A stretch of 64,000 nt of DNA from Leuctra nigra. Lineage: Eukaryota > Arthropoda > Insecta > Plecoptera > Leuctridae. The position numbers and the translations under genes are program-made. The stretch covers positions 48,757,411 to 48,821,410 of the forward strand of contig OW203762.1 of NCBI GenBank assembly GCA_934045905.1, written 5' to 3'. A model generated the notes under the pieces. That model had not been told where the DNA came from, did not search any database, and saw only the letters and a program-made list of their open reading frames with translations. Of the stretch, positions 49,607 to 60,657 are shown piece after piece; within the stretch, counting starts at the first letter, position 1, and each line of letters starts with the position of its first letter.

Positions 49607-50612
49607 TATTATTGAGCGAGCGAAGAGAGCGTCTCCTTTTGGCTCATTTGGCACGGACCTCTGTTTTTTTTTTTCGTTTTTCTGCTACCTGAGGCTATAC
49701 AGGTCACAGTTTTTCTTCGATCAAGCTGAAATTTTGCATACATGTACGGACCAATTCTGGACGTTGCAGGCCCAATTTTTTTTTGAAATCCACTGATTGG
49801 TTCAAATTTTAAAAAAAATATCTTTCGATTGGTTGGTTCGATCAATTTGAAATTTTGACAGGTCATTACGACCAACATTGTAGCCAATCATACTAAGTTG
49901 TAGCCAAATCCTCTCATTGGTTAAAATTTAAAAACAACTTTCATGTGACTTTTGAAATTTAAACTAGAACCGTTTGACCGATCAACTTACAACTTTGCAT
50001 GGTCATTGGGACCAACATTATCTGTGTTTTTTGACAATTTTCAGACAAATCTGTGCTTAAATCCAAAAGTTATAGACATTTTACGGATATTTAGCTTGTT
50101 GCTATGGATCACGGCCAATTCGACGCCTCAGTTCCAATGTTCCAAGGTATTTAGAACAGAAACTTCGTCTTTATCGATCTGATATTGTGTAAACACACTA
50201 ATATCATATGAGTGGTCCCAGGGGGGTTATTCTAAAACTTTAAAATCCTGGATTCGGCCCGAATACGATTCACGGCCATATGGATTAACATTGCACCGAA
50301 TCGGATTCAAGCCGAATCCGGAATTTTAAAGTTTTAGAATAACCCCCCAGGTATATTTTTTGAACGAGATCATGTGATTTTTGATAATTAACAAAGATCA
50401 TTTCAATCATAAAGGTTTAATCGATCAACTTAAAACTTTGCATGGTAATTGGGACCAATATTTTTGGAATTTTGATGATTTTCATACAAGACTGTGACGA
50501 AATTCAAGAATTATTGGCTTTTAATGACATTTTCAATAGACAGAATTTCGGTTCGAGGTGTTGCGCGTATCCGTGCTCGCTCATCAACGCGTTACTCAGA
50601 GCGTTTTCCTAG
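49607..50612 (+). mobile_element. Helitron-like repeat, copy 2 (interrupted)
   Basis: Begins ATTATTGAGCGAGCGAAGAG and ends with hairpin AACGC-(10 nt)-GCGTT, TTCCTAG and T, as copy 1 does. It has at least four ~140-bp monomers with the CGATCAA...GGACCAA motif. It is interrupted by a 128-bp palindrome. It lies in the intron between the exons at 48.7 and 50.8 kb. Confidence 0.5.
50221..50348. mobile_element. 128-bp palindromic MITE inside Helitron-like copy 2
   Basis: Starts GGGGGGTTATTCTAAAACTT and ends with its exact reverse complement; the inner parts (GATTCGG / CCGAATC) also pair. Confidence 0.85.
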
Positions 50613-50802
50613 TTAATTCATACATAAAATGATAAAATCCATATCATTAGTTTGGTGTACAATTGTGGAAATAACTAGCTGTTTTTCTCCTCTTCACCCA
50701 CAACTTTTCCTGTGATAAGGGTCGAGGAGGAGGATCCTAAACTGAAGTAAATGATGGAAAGAAAAGAAGGAGGGTAACAGACACTAAATTCCGGCATTGT
50801 AC

Positions 50803-50958
50803 CTGTATAAGCTCGGGTGTGGGGGTGCGGGCTTGCGGGACGAGCACTGGCGTGACCTTCATCAGTTGTCCGTCGGAGGGGGAGCCTCTCCTCCCCCCTC
50901 CACCTCCGGCCGTCCCACTAGCTGCTCCTGCGGGAGACGCGGACGCAACGTGAGATTC
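50803..50958 (-). CDS. PDZ scaffold exon: low-complexity Ala/Gly/Pro linker
   Basis: This exon is 156 bp, 52 codons, phase 0 at both ends. The acceptor is CTCATTGCAG and the donor GTACAA. It encodes an alanine/glycine/serine-rich segment (SASPAGAASGTAGGGGG) and then MKVTPVLVPQARTPTPEL. No domain is seen; it lies between the PDZ7-like and PDZ8-like domains, where human MPDZ also has a long variable linker. Because it is symmetric (phase 0-0), it could be skipped without breaking the frame, as could the next exon. Confidence 0.75.
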
Positions 50959-50999
50959 CTGCAATGAGTCGAGCGCGACGGGACACCCTTAGACTCCCC

Positions 51000-53111
51000 C
51001 CTCTCATCTTCTCATCTACCCATTCAATGTTAACGAACACAAAAGCCAAATCAAGCAAACTAGAATGCGAGCAGAACGTGTGATTGTGTGTTGTTTATTT
51101 TGTCATTGGAAATAACAGAAATTATGTGAAAACGAAACAAAACAAAATCCCTAATGCAGGGCTACCATATTTAACACATTTTATTTGTTTTTGTATATTT
51201 ATTATTTTTAGATCTCAAAAAGTTCTACATTTATGTTAGAAAGTTAAGATCATCTCATTCTTAGTTAGAAAAATTAACTGTCATTATTTTGCATTTACAA
51301 AGCGGTTCAATGAACGGAACTGAATTACATTTAATAACTGTTTTACTGGCAGCCCTGTCCTATCCTACAGTGAGTGTGAACTCTTTGGCAAGTGAATGAA
51401 TACTATGGAGCTACTAGGTCTAAGATATTGCAACGCTATCGTGATCTCTACACTTCCCGAGTTACATGAGATATGCCCCGGAATGACTCAACGTTCTAGC
51501 GACTCCTACCCCACTAAGCCCAACGCACGACTACATTGCCAGGGCGGGTTATTAGCACATTGTTGCAACATGGTGACAGTTGTTAGTAACATCATTGCAC
51601 ATTATTCTCTAAGTTAGTTCAAAATACTACCGGTATAGGTATATTATTACGGTATTATTATTAGGTATTTACTTTTATAAATGCAACTGTACAAAATAAT
51701 AAGAAGAGATATAATGAAGCAAAAATCAAAATAGCAACTAAAGAGTACATAAAAATAATATTGAGTACAGGGCAGGTTATAATAAGTAACTTGTTTTTTC
51801 TAAGGATACAATATGTATATTTGTTTGTATCAACATAAAATGAGTGCCGAGGAACACTACAGTGCTACATACAAATATTGCACAATGCCTTCAAGAGTAT
51901 ACTGACAATCCTTCAATATTTAGAAACAAATTGCACCAAACAGCTTTCATTAGATAGTTGGATTCTTAAAAGGAAGGATGATCCTCTCTCTACCATAATT
52001 TTTGGGATTGTGAGCTATGTTGAAGCAATAAAGTTGACAACTTTGTAGCTACAACACACATAATCTACAATCGGGGACAGGCAGAGATAACCAGCTCCAG
52101 CATGGGTCGGCCTATACCTGGCCATGTTAAAATAGGTTCATGTTTGCATGTCCCCGACCGTATTTGCAAGCAGACAGTCATCACAATCCCAGACTGGCAG
52201 ATGTCTTCACTGGTCTTCCCACCCATTAAGTTTATCATTACACAATTTCAGAATGAGCTCAAGTCAAGATTGACTCATAAAGAAGGAATGTCAGTGATTT
52301 CATGAAGTATCTACAACTACGGACTCTGTGTGAGCATCTCCAAGCGTTGAGAGATGCTCACACAGAGTTCAGCTACTTGACAACAGCAAGGTATAACGTC
52401 AAACAAACATGCAGAGCACGACCATTTCCAAACATATTGTTGGCACTTGGCAGACAGCAAAAACTCACTAACAGACAGTTTGTCCGACAGTAAGTGTTTA
52501 TTATGCAACATAATTTTCGTTTTATGAAATAAACACAAATATTGGTCAATCGGGCATTCTGATTGCCGATTGGGCAACTTATGATCTTCCACGAAAATAT
52601 TATAATTAAACATTGAAAAAGTATTGTCAATGGTCATTGGTAATAAATACAATTTCCTCAATTAGCAATGAACATGTTATTATTATTATGTGTCTTTATT
52701 TGCATTGAAATTATAGGTACAATACAATACAAACAGGCGATATTCAGACATTGGGCCTGATCTTCCATATAATGTTAGAATGTCAAAACAAATATATTTC
52801 TCACATTAGTAACATCAGATCAAGTTACCTAGGTAGGTACCTACTTAAAATTATGAAAATTATGTGAGATTTTGCTGTACACCAACAGTATCTTCAAAGT
52901 GTCTTAATTAAATGAACTATGTGTTCCAAAATTTTAATACTTAATCAATATGGAATTAATTTTATTGAAACTTTTAAAAATATATCATGCAAAACCTGTC
53001 CACAACAAGAAAAAGATTTTGAAGACTTGGACAGGGATTTAAACAACTTTAAAGTATTGAGATGAAAGTGCATTAAACGTGAATGTCTGACATAAATGCC
53101 ACAGAACTCAC
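51000..53111. other. Intron of the PDZ gene; one perfect hairpin
   Basis: No exon seen. Contains a perfect 18-bp stem at 52323-52368 and a (ACAAT)n-like tract at 52718-52733. Confidence 0.55.
52323..52368. ncRNA. Candidate small-RNA hairpin (perfect 18-bp stem)
   Basis: ACTCTGTGTGAGCATCTC and its reverse complement are separated by 10 nt, with partial extension of pairing outward. It could be a miRNA-like precursor or merely a small inverted repeat; nothing beyond the fold supports expression. Confidence 0.2.
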
Positions 53112-53237
53112 CCACTGAATGAGAGACTGAACGAGGAAGCAGACGGGATTACCGGCGGCTCGGATAACGTCGACGGCTCGTTCGTGGCTCGCGAGTCGCA
53201 AGTCGATGCCGTCCACCTCCAGGATACGATCCCCCGT
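53112..53237 (-). CDS. PDZ scaffold exon: second half of PDZ7-like domain
   Basis: This exon is 126 bp, 42 codons, phase 0 at both ends. The acceptor is TTCTGGAG|ACG; its pyrimidine tract is poor. The donor is GTGAGT. It encodes [20 protein letters not shown] and then [19 protein letters not shown], the GD-I-EVDG turn, helix alpha-B (with histidine at the class-I-type position in ASHERA) and the last strand. It joins directly to ...GELK of the upstream exon. The histidine suggests preference for Ser/Thr-X-phi C-terminal ligands; that is inference from general PDZ rules. The alternative acceptor AGs upstream would add out-of-frame sequence. Confidence 0.92.
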
Positions 53238-53675
53238 CTCCAGAACACACATCCAATTACAACTCAAATTATACGGGGACAATAACCTACTTGCCAATCA
53301 TTTTCTGGTCTTTAGCAGGAAAAAGAAATTAATTTTACAAGAGTAGGAATGCAGTTACTTTGATCTTTATTCTTCCTTGAGATAGACAATACGAAGGGCA
53401 ACTGAGATAGTAACCAAAGCTCTGCCACACGAGATTTGCTACTGCGGAAAACTCTCTTCTAATGTAATATGGTCCTCATAAGTAATACACTGTTTTATCC
53501 AATATTTGGAGCTGCTCATGCATAAACTGATTATTTCATTTGTTTCTACAGACACAGTATGAAAGCATGATATTTATGTTACTAATAATAGGTCCATCAG
53601 CAATGAACAATATCCACTGAACGTGCGGTATGCACAGAAAAGAAGGTCATGTGAGATCCGTAAGTGTCAACCCAC

Positions 53676-54183
53676 CTTGAGCTCTCCTGTTCTGCCTGCA
53701 GGACTCTCTGCCAGGACGTTCTTGATGAATATCCCGGAGATGGCCGACCCGCTATCCGGCCCGGCGTTGTAGAGATCCACCTTCCCGCCGACTATGCTGA
53801 TCCCGAGACTGCAGTTGGGTTCCCGCAGGACTTCCACCGTCCTCTCCGGCCCCCAGTGCTTGGCCAGCAGGACAGTGGGCGCTTCCTCCTCGGCTGCCGA
53901 CGCCGAGAAGGCCTGGCTGGTCACAGTCATGTCGGGCGTCTTGAGTTCCACGCGAGACACAAACACTTTCTCTTCCGGCACTGATTCACTGGGCTGTTCC
54001 ACGTGCAGCGTCCGTGATGAGGTGAACAGTGGGGCCGGGACGATGCTCACGGGCTCAGTATTTATAGGGAGTTGTGTCACTGCCACTAGTTTCACATTCA
54101 CACTGGGACTGGTAGGCAAGCGTTCACTGGGGGTCACCGATATGTGTTCCGTAGGGCGAGAAGACTCGGAGATAAAAGGCGAA
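53676..54183 (-). CDS. PDZ scaffold exon: long linker and first half of PDZ7-like domain
   Basis: This is the longest exon, 508 bp: 1 base plus 169 codons. The acceptor is TGCTTTCAG and the donor GTGGGT. The first ~107 residues are a Ser/Thr/Pro/Val-rich linker without a recognised domain. Then comes HWGPERTVEVLREPN, SLGISIVGG (binding loop S-L-G-I with GG), and GIFIKNVLAESPAG.TGELK. This matches human MPDZ PDZ7 closely, including the W-G-P before the domain and the REPN.SLGISIVGG core. In the insect sequence the beta2-beta3 loop reads KVDLYNAGPDSGSA. The open frame continues 3 codons past the donor before a stop, as expected for an intron. Confidence 0.92.
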
Positions 54184-55598
54184 CTGAAAGCACACATCTC
54201 TATCATCATTCCGAACTCATACGTACAGGAACACATCAACTTGGACATTACCCACACTTCTTGTAATAAAAATACACATTATTGGTATTTGAATTCTTAG
54301 AAAATTAAATCTCAAAAAGGTATAAGTTAACAATAAATCTTTTCACAAATCACAATAGGTAAGGTATGTACATAAAGATTACGTTCATGTTTTGAGAAGA
54401 AATAAAATATTGAGAGTAATGAATTCTTAATATTTGTGTAAATGTCTTTATATTCAGTTAAAAAATATCAAAATACCAAAAATTTTTTTAATGCAAAAGG
54501 TGCTTTGGTATTTGGTACTTACTGGCAAATTCTAAAACACGAGATAATTGATTTCACTTTGACAATTCCATTAGTGTGGGATGTCCAAGATAGACGTATT
54601 AGTTTCCTGTCAATAACTCAAAATGAAATAATTAAGTATCAATGCATGTATAAAGTAGTAAGTCAAGAGAGTACGAAGCAAGCATGCGAGAGTGAGAGGA
54701 CTTACCGGTAGTATTCAGGAAATATCCTGTGATCGCAACAGAGCAGAGAGAACAAAGCAAGTGCAGTGGTAATGCATTATACATACAAGAAATACAGCCT
54801 ACGATATCTGTGCTAAGAATACGGAGTGCATTACTGTTAGACAGCAAGATTATTTATCGAGAAGCTATTTTATTTATTAATTATTAATTACAAACATAAG
54901 TTTAAGATTAGGAACTAATTAAGAAGCTCTAGATATTTGAGTGTTTGAGTGTATGATAATTTCTGTGCCTCGTTGTTTGTTGTGGTTTAGTCAATGCAAT
55001 GCACGAGGAAGCGATTAATTTACCTTAAATTTAGTAACCAAAGACCGTTTATTCCATAGTATCAAAGAAATGTTATTCTTTCTGCATGCAGTTCCCAGCA
55101 GCCAGAAATAGAACTGAAAATCGCACGAGATGTGTCAAAATGTTAGATCAAGAGATTAGCACACTACATTTACTTAATCAACAGCATACTAAGCAGTTAC
55201 CAACTAGGATACCAAGAGAATGATGTTTGATTGCCGTCTCTAAAATGTGTGTTGTGTCAAAGTGAATGGTGTAACTCACTGCGGAAAATGTGATTGTCAA
55301 ATCCACACACTCACATGTTTATTTATTAGATTAACTTCTCTCCTTGCCAGTTATATGTAGAGCATGGAGTTGATTTATAGTTTTAGATATTAGTTATTGT
55401 TAGAGTAGTACTTGTAACAAATGTCTACATATCTGAAAATGTGTCATTTAGAGAAAGAAGACACAAATAACAACCAATGCACGCTTGTATCGTACACAAA
55501 TTTATGTAGAATTCAGTCCTTCGAAACTTGTCATAGATTTTGTACGATCAACAACTCCAAGCAGATCTAGTGATAGAAGAGTTGTTATGTTGGCTCAC
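54184..55598. other. Intron of the PDZ gene, nothing recognised
   Basis: 1.4-kb AT-rich intron with flanking exons in phase 2. Confidence 0.6.
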
Positions 55599-55703
55599 CT
55601 GGGTGAAATCTTGATGATCTGTTTGACTGGAACGAGCGAACTGTCGGTGGGCGAGAGAGCCTTTCGATACGCCGACGCTGCGTCCCCGGGGATATATGTA
55701 ACA
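55599..55703 (-). CDS. PDZ scaffold exon: last strand of PDZ6-like domain and linker
   Basis: This exon is 105 bp: 1 base, 34 codons, 2 bases. The acceptor is TTTCTTGCAG and the donor GTGAGC. It opens with VTYIPGDAAS, the equivalent of the ITYVPAEHL stretch that closes PDZ6 in human MPDZ, followed by YRKALS and a short linker ending KQIIKISP. The exon is small and would be missed by length-based searches. It is supported by phase agreement on both sides (AG|T serine codons) and by family similarity. The introns around it are 991 bp (to the upstream exon) and 1415 bp (to the downstream exon). Confidence 0.85.
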
Positions 55704-56694
55704 CTGCAAGAAATAATATTTGTGAGAAGGAATCTTAGAAGTGCCAAACACTTCCAGCTGCAAAGGGGGATTTGGTGCACTTAGCAAACAAAATGAGGAG
55801 ATGGAGAAAGTCCAGAAGAGAAACCAGAAAAAGTAACATTGGAAACCGAAACCCAGAGAATGAAACTGTTAAAACAAAGGCTATAAACCTTAAACAGTTT
55901 TTGTTTAGAATCACTTACCCAGATTATTTATTATATTTGGAATGAATCAGTTATTGCACAAGGTGCTGAACTATGAGTATCAATCGAAGCACTTTATCAA
56001 TCTGACGAATTACTTTGATAACAGAACGGGATGTTCCATCACAACATATGACCTGAATATTTGAAAGTGGAATGCAAGGGTGAGCTGAGAACGAGTGTAA
56101 TCCAGTTTATGTGGGGGGCGGTAAGCTGTTTGGCCTAATGGGATCACAGCACTTGCGAGGCTTCCACAGAGCCAGCCCACGTGACTGCTAATACACACAA
56201 AGCCCGCAAGACCAGAGACACTTCAAGTTACCCACGACCCTCACTTCTTCACAATCAATTGCTTCACTAGTTAACAGACATTTCAGGTCAGATTTGAAAT
56301 CAAAAAATGTATCAGCCATGAAGCAATTTGTATCACACAAAAAATGAGGAAGATATTTGTTAAATTATTAGAAAAAAAATATAACAGATAATCACAGTGA
56401 GGTCATTTTCAAACTTGAATAAAGTATATTATTCATCATTAGTCATTCATTACCAGCTTTGGTAATGAACCGTCCACCATCCTTGAGGTCGGTGGAGTTA
56501 CCTCCACCCCTCAAACCGGCATGGGGAAATGGGGAAATGGATATATATATATTCGTTTCGTGGAAAGAGCACAAAAATGAATTTGTCCAAATGACGAAAA
56601 GTAGTGTCTAATTCGGGCAAGTACATACATTTGTGTGATACAAATTGTATCTTATGTGCACATTATAATGAACTGATAAAGGTAGGTTCCACAC

Positions 56695-56896
56695 CTGATA
56701 TCTGCCGAGAGCAGTTGCGCGCGGCGCAGTATCGCGCGCGCTTGTGAGTTGGTGACCTTGCGCAGACTCTCATTGTTGACGGCCAGCAGGAAGTCGCCCG
56801 GGACCACGCGCTTGTCCTTGGCAACCGCGCCGCTCGCAGACACGGCGACCACCAGCATGCCGTTTACGCCCTTGTCCACGCAGTCCACGCTCAGAC
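56695..56896 (-). CDS. PDZ scaffold exon: core of PDZ6-like domain
   Basis: This exon is 202 bp with a 2-base start and a 2-base end. The acceptor is TTGTGCTCAG and the donor GTGTGG, which is a weaker match. It encodes most of the domain: LSVDCVDKGVNGMLV after the binding loop, then RVVPGDFLLAVNNESL (the usual GD.IL.VN turn) and SQARAILRRAQLL (the alpha-B helix). The SQARA.LRR helix is nearly the same as in human MPDZ PDZ6, which is my reason for the domain number. The position normally holding the ligand-selecting residue at the start of helix alpha-B is within VTNSQ. The final AG joins T of the next exon to encode serine. Confidence 0.9.
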
Positions 56897-57086
56897 CTGA
56901 GCACAAGGCACATGGTGTCAACTTCATTTCACTAGGAGCCTACCTATGTTACTCAAGATTTACAAGACATGTTCTATTCATAGAGATATATTACCATTGT
57001 GCATCGCATCTTACCAAGGCTGGCTACCTACTTGCCCCTCTCTGTAAGTATGAATCTCTATGTTCTATTGAAGGAAAATATAAATC

Positions 57087-57208
57087 TAGTGGAGCGGTCG
57101 CTCCACGCCAGCCAAGTCGTACGGCGCGCGCACACTCTCTTATACAGGCTGGAGCAAACCCACTTTTACTGTAAGCATCAAAGTGGCATTTTCGGCCTAC
57201 TGGATCTT
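57087..57208 (-). repeat. Dispersed repeat B, copy 2
   Basis: Inverted relative to the copy at 45571-45718; about 75-80% alike with small gaps. Confidence 0.7.
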
Positions 57209-57302
57209 AAAATAGATAATACCACAGAAGGCTGTAATACGTCTATGATAATACCTTTACATTTGCTCTTGTGAAACTTGATATATCATAGACTTAAAGG
57301 GT

Positions 57303-57784
57303 AAAGCTGGGTTCCCATACTTCGCTTTCATTTCGCATTCGGTTCGCTTTCGCGTCGCGAAGTTTGTAGTCGTTTCCATAATTTCTGTTTCGCGCGTTTC
57401 GCGTATCCATGGATACGCGATACATAAATAGTATTCTGCCAAAAGTTAAAAACAAAATGACGAATGATAATCAGATAATAAGCAAGAAAGGCAAGAAAAT
57501 GCGGAAAAAGTAAAACTTGAAAGTTGAAACGTCAAAACGTCAATACATATGTTCATTAATCGAATATCGAATATAAGCTCGAGGTCGACCGGAAATGGAG
57601 ATTCGATATATCGCATCACTTCCGGTTTTCGCGCGTTATGATTTCGTCAAAGTTGAAGTTGGTCCAACATTTTTGCATTTCGGAGACGAAATTAAACATG
57701 GACGATTTTCTGTGTTAAAAGGTAGCCATTTTGCGAAAGCGAACCGAATGCGAAATAAAAGCGAAGTATGGGAACCCAGCTTAA
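57303..57784. mobile_element. MITE-like element with ~50-bp inverted ends
   Basis: Ends AAAGCTGGGTTCCCATACTT and CGCTTTCATTTCGCATTCGG, matched by the reverse complement at 57733-57784. 480 bp, no coding frame. The middle includes a TCACTTCCGGTTTTCGCGC phrase like that of the 45-kb repeat. Confidence 0.85.
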
Positions 57785-58939
57785 GTGTTTAACATTAAAC
57801 AACAGAGAAACAGAATACAATTTTCTTACTGTGTCAGAATTAATTTGTAATAAAACCATACAAAAGACAAACACAGATTACACAAAACAACACACATTTG
57901 CTTGAGAATCAATTTTATTCGACACAAAGGACTGTTTTTTTATGTTCTGCATAAAAAAAATTATGTTATTAATGTTGTTCTATGTTTTTTTATGTTTATG
58001 TTCTGTATGAACTGGGGAACCAACTTATTCAGTTTGAGAAATGGACTTCATGACACTTTAAATGGTAATGCTGTACTTGAAAATGCTAATTGCAACTTGA
58101 TAGCAATTTCCATTAAGATGACAAATTGTTTTTCAAATAGAAAACGCTGAAAGTGACATCAGATATTCAAATTGCAAATCAAAGTTCATGTTAAGAAACA
58201 GAGATGGCGCGAGGTGTTATTCCGCGAAATAAATGTCCGCTTCTCCTGGCTCTATTTGTATCATGTAAATGTAATCAACTCTCCAGATTTCCAGCAGTTT
58301 CCTGGCTAATCACGCCCTGGAGGCTCCAGAGGGCTGGAACCAATCCAATAACATCACCCGATATATTACAAGGAGGGAAGGAGGGGGGGGGGGGGGGGGG
58401 ACTGAATCTGGAGGTGTGCATTCCAACAATAAATGTAATTTATGTTTGTAATATCGTAATTAGCTCTCATTAAAAATCTAATGTGATATTGAATGCATTA
58501 AAATCAAATGTGTAGAAAAACAGATGATTTTATTCTAAAACATTAACATTATAGTTATATTTTCACCCACATAAACTGCCTATTCTCTGTGACATAGTAC
58601 ATCTACTATTAAATTTAAGCAGTGCTGCTTCAAAGCAATCACAATATAGTCGTCGTCGTTCCCTCCCCCTCCCACCGAAATATATCTCAGACGTTTCCAG
58701 CACTAACAAACAATACAACATATCAACTCAGGCGAAATAGATTCTCTGCCAGAAGAGTTTCTCTGGCAAAATATTTATATTCCTCTCTTTGCTGCAATAA
58801 AGCCGCCCACAGCAAATCAGGGTCTGTTTCATTTTGTCAATGCTTCGCTTCCTCTGAATCAACAATCAGTAATTCAATCGTCAGCGAAAACAATCCGCTC
58901 ATTTCACCCGCTATTTGCCGACGTCAGCACTTTTCTTAC
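57785..58939. other. Intron of the PDZ gene; G18 run
   Basis: No exon seen. A run of 18 G at 58383-58400. Confidence 0.55.
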
Positions 58940-59123
58940 CCAGCGACTCCGCGCCTTTATGTATCCGAATATCCTTCTCGAGAGAGGCGGGGAGCTGGAC
59001 GACCTCCGACGCCCAGCACGCGGCGATCTCCTCGTCGTCGAGGTCGTCGTCGGTGAGGTCGCCGCACGAGGACGTCCCCGTCGTCGGCCCCAGGAGGCGC
59101 TCGGACGACACGGGCACCATGAG
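58940..59123 (-). CDS. PDZ scaffold exon: acidic linker and start of PDZ6-like domain
   Basis: This exon is 184 bp: 61 codons plus one base. The acceptor is CTCTTGCAG and the donor GTAAGA. The peptide has an acidic run (LTDDDLDDEEIAACW) and then the first beta strand of a PDZ domain (KDIRIHKGAES). The last base, G, joins GT of the next exon to make the glycine of the carboxylate-binding loop (S-L-G-L). Interrupting a PDZ domain at its binding loop by a phase-1 intron is common. Local GC content is far above the surrounding intron. Overlapping open frames on the plus strand here are shadows. Confidence 0.85.
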
Positions 59124-59195
59124 CTGCAAGAGAGGACGGCGATCAGCGCGGGCGGGGGGCGGGAGGGGGGCGATGTGGGAGAGAGAGTGACGTAC

Positions 59196-59264
59196 CTGGA
59201 GCTCGGCGTCGGTGACGTCACGGCGCTGGTCGGGAGGGAGGCTGGCGGGGAGAGGCGGCGGCTC
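59196..59264 (-). CDS. PDZ scaffold exon (first visible), proline-rich linker
   Basis: This exon has 23 codons and phase 0 at both ends. The acceptor is a pyrimidine-rich tract ending in TTTGCAG; the donor is GTACGT. The peptide is proline-rich (EPPPLPASLPPDQ) and ends RRDVTDAELQ. It has no domain of its own and lies N-terminal to the PDZ6-like domain. The exon before it should end in phase 0; I found none between here and 64000, so the upstream intron is at least 4.7 kb or the upstream exon is unrecognisable. The intron to the next exon is only 72 bp, which supports the pair. Confidence 0.75.
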
Positions 59265-60657
59265 CTGCAAAGAGAGAGGCGTCTTGATCACACATGTCAA
59301 TTACTGGGACGCGGCAGGCCGGTCTTGACGTAACTCCGAATCCAAATCCATGAAATATGCCTCGAAGAGGAAGGCAAATACCGCCCGTCCCATAACCATT
59401 ATGCACTCCTACGCACATGCCATTATTTTAATATTCTGAAAGTGCCAGCCTTCATGCCATGGGAGAGTGGTAGCATGTGGCCGTCGTTTTTTACGGATTT
59501 TTCTTTACAGCGAATAGACGGAAAATTATTCAAAACGATCTTATTCTCCTAGGGTTAATCGATTCTTGTGGTTGAGGTTCAAAGAAGCAGTTAAAAACTC
59601 TTTATAAGTTTTTATATGCCGCTTTGTTTTCCCAAAAGCTGTACGTGCTTTTCCTCACAATATAATGAAGTTCTGATCGGCAACTTCGTTATCGGCCTGA
59701 GAACAAAGTTAGGATACCAATGAGTCATGTGACACAGTAACTTTCCACTTGCTAAGTGAATAGAAACAGTCCGACACATAAATTAACCAACTTCGGCCTG
59801 CCATTGATTCGTGTCATAAAACTCGCAACAGCAATTGATTCCGAGCGCAATCTCGTGGTCGTCAGCAAAACGCATGTCCCTGGCGGCATCTAGCGGCGTG
59901 CTGGTGAATGATGCACGACTCCATCTATATTCGTTAGAGTGGATCAACGCCGCGTACAAAGCCGTGTTATGACTTGATCGCAACATCTTACAAGTCTGGC
60001 CGCATACCAACAGAGTACATAACTTACAATCAGCCCGTCCCACAGTATGTCACCAAGTGTTATTTCATTAAAACACAAACCAACAGCCAGTAGCTACAAA
60101 CATGATAAACGCGCTAAAGGCTGGGAGCAAACGATGTCGGTTGGCAGTGATTAAAAAAGTTGAACCCACGGCTGCCACCATTTGTAGTGATATCAATACA
60201 ACTCTGCTCTGACAATGCGAAACATGCCATTGTGAATGCTCGAGACAATAGGAACAGATAGATAACGGACATACAACAGAAGGTTGTCAAAACAAAGTAG
60301 ATAACTAGGTATATTTAACGTTCATATTTTGATATCTCAATTTTTTATTAAAAATATTTTCATTTCACTTTCTTTTAGAACATATTGTAAATTTTTTGAT
60401 AAACTAGACATTGACTTATGAATAAGCATTGTTTCAATTACAATTAAAGCATATCCAATATCACACGTATTTATTGAAACTAATGAGCTCAAATCGATAG
60501 ATATGTAATTTAAACTCAGTGACCTGGATTTTAGGTGAACATGAGCTTATAGCCTGCAGTAGCTGGGCTACACGATTATTACTTGCGAACTTCAGAAAAT
60601 AAAGTGGAAGCTTCACATAACATAATATTTATTGAGCGTGAAAAAACGTGAACTGTG
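59265..60657. other. No gene seen
   Basis: Presumed upstream intron of the PDZ gene; a minus-strand frame at 59783-60043 has no PDZ or other motif. Confidence 0.5.

Larger units (their letters stand above)
17735..59264 (-). other. MPDZ/PATJ-like multi-PDZ scaffold gene, partial locus (10 internal exons)
   Basis: The gene reads right to left. Ten exons join in one frame: 59264-59196, 59123-58940, 56896-56695, 55703-55599, 54183-53676, 53237-53112, 50958-50803, 48706-48482, 48345-48255 and 17922-17735. They total 1854 nt, or 618 codons. Every junction has AG/GT borders and matching phase, which is strong evidence for one transcript. Domain order and linker motifs match human MPDZ PDZ6-PDZ7-PDZ8: a TYIP stretch after the first PDZ, HWGP before the second, and an acidic DDFGYT stretch before the third. 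Family knowledge: these cytoplasmic scaffolds bind C-termini of membrane proteins and polarity or junction partners. Start codon, stop codon, L27 domain and the other PDZ repeats are outside the window. It could be annotated as MPDZ, INADL or PATJ homologue; Drosophila Patj is shorter with four PDZ domains. I leave the symbol empty. Confidence 0.9.

Noticed and set aside
53664..54300. Plus-strand frames of 106 and 168 codons
   Set aside because: Antisense to the exon that encodes the PDZ7-like domain.
58904..59333. Plus-strand and alternative minus-strand frames of 91-144 codons
   Set aside because: GC-rich shadows of the two PDZ-gene exons at 58940-59123 and 59196-59264.
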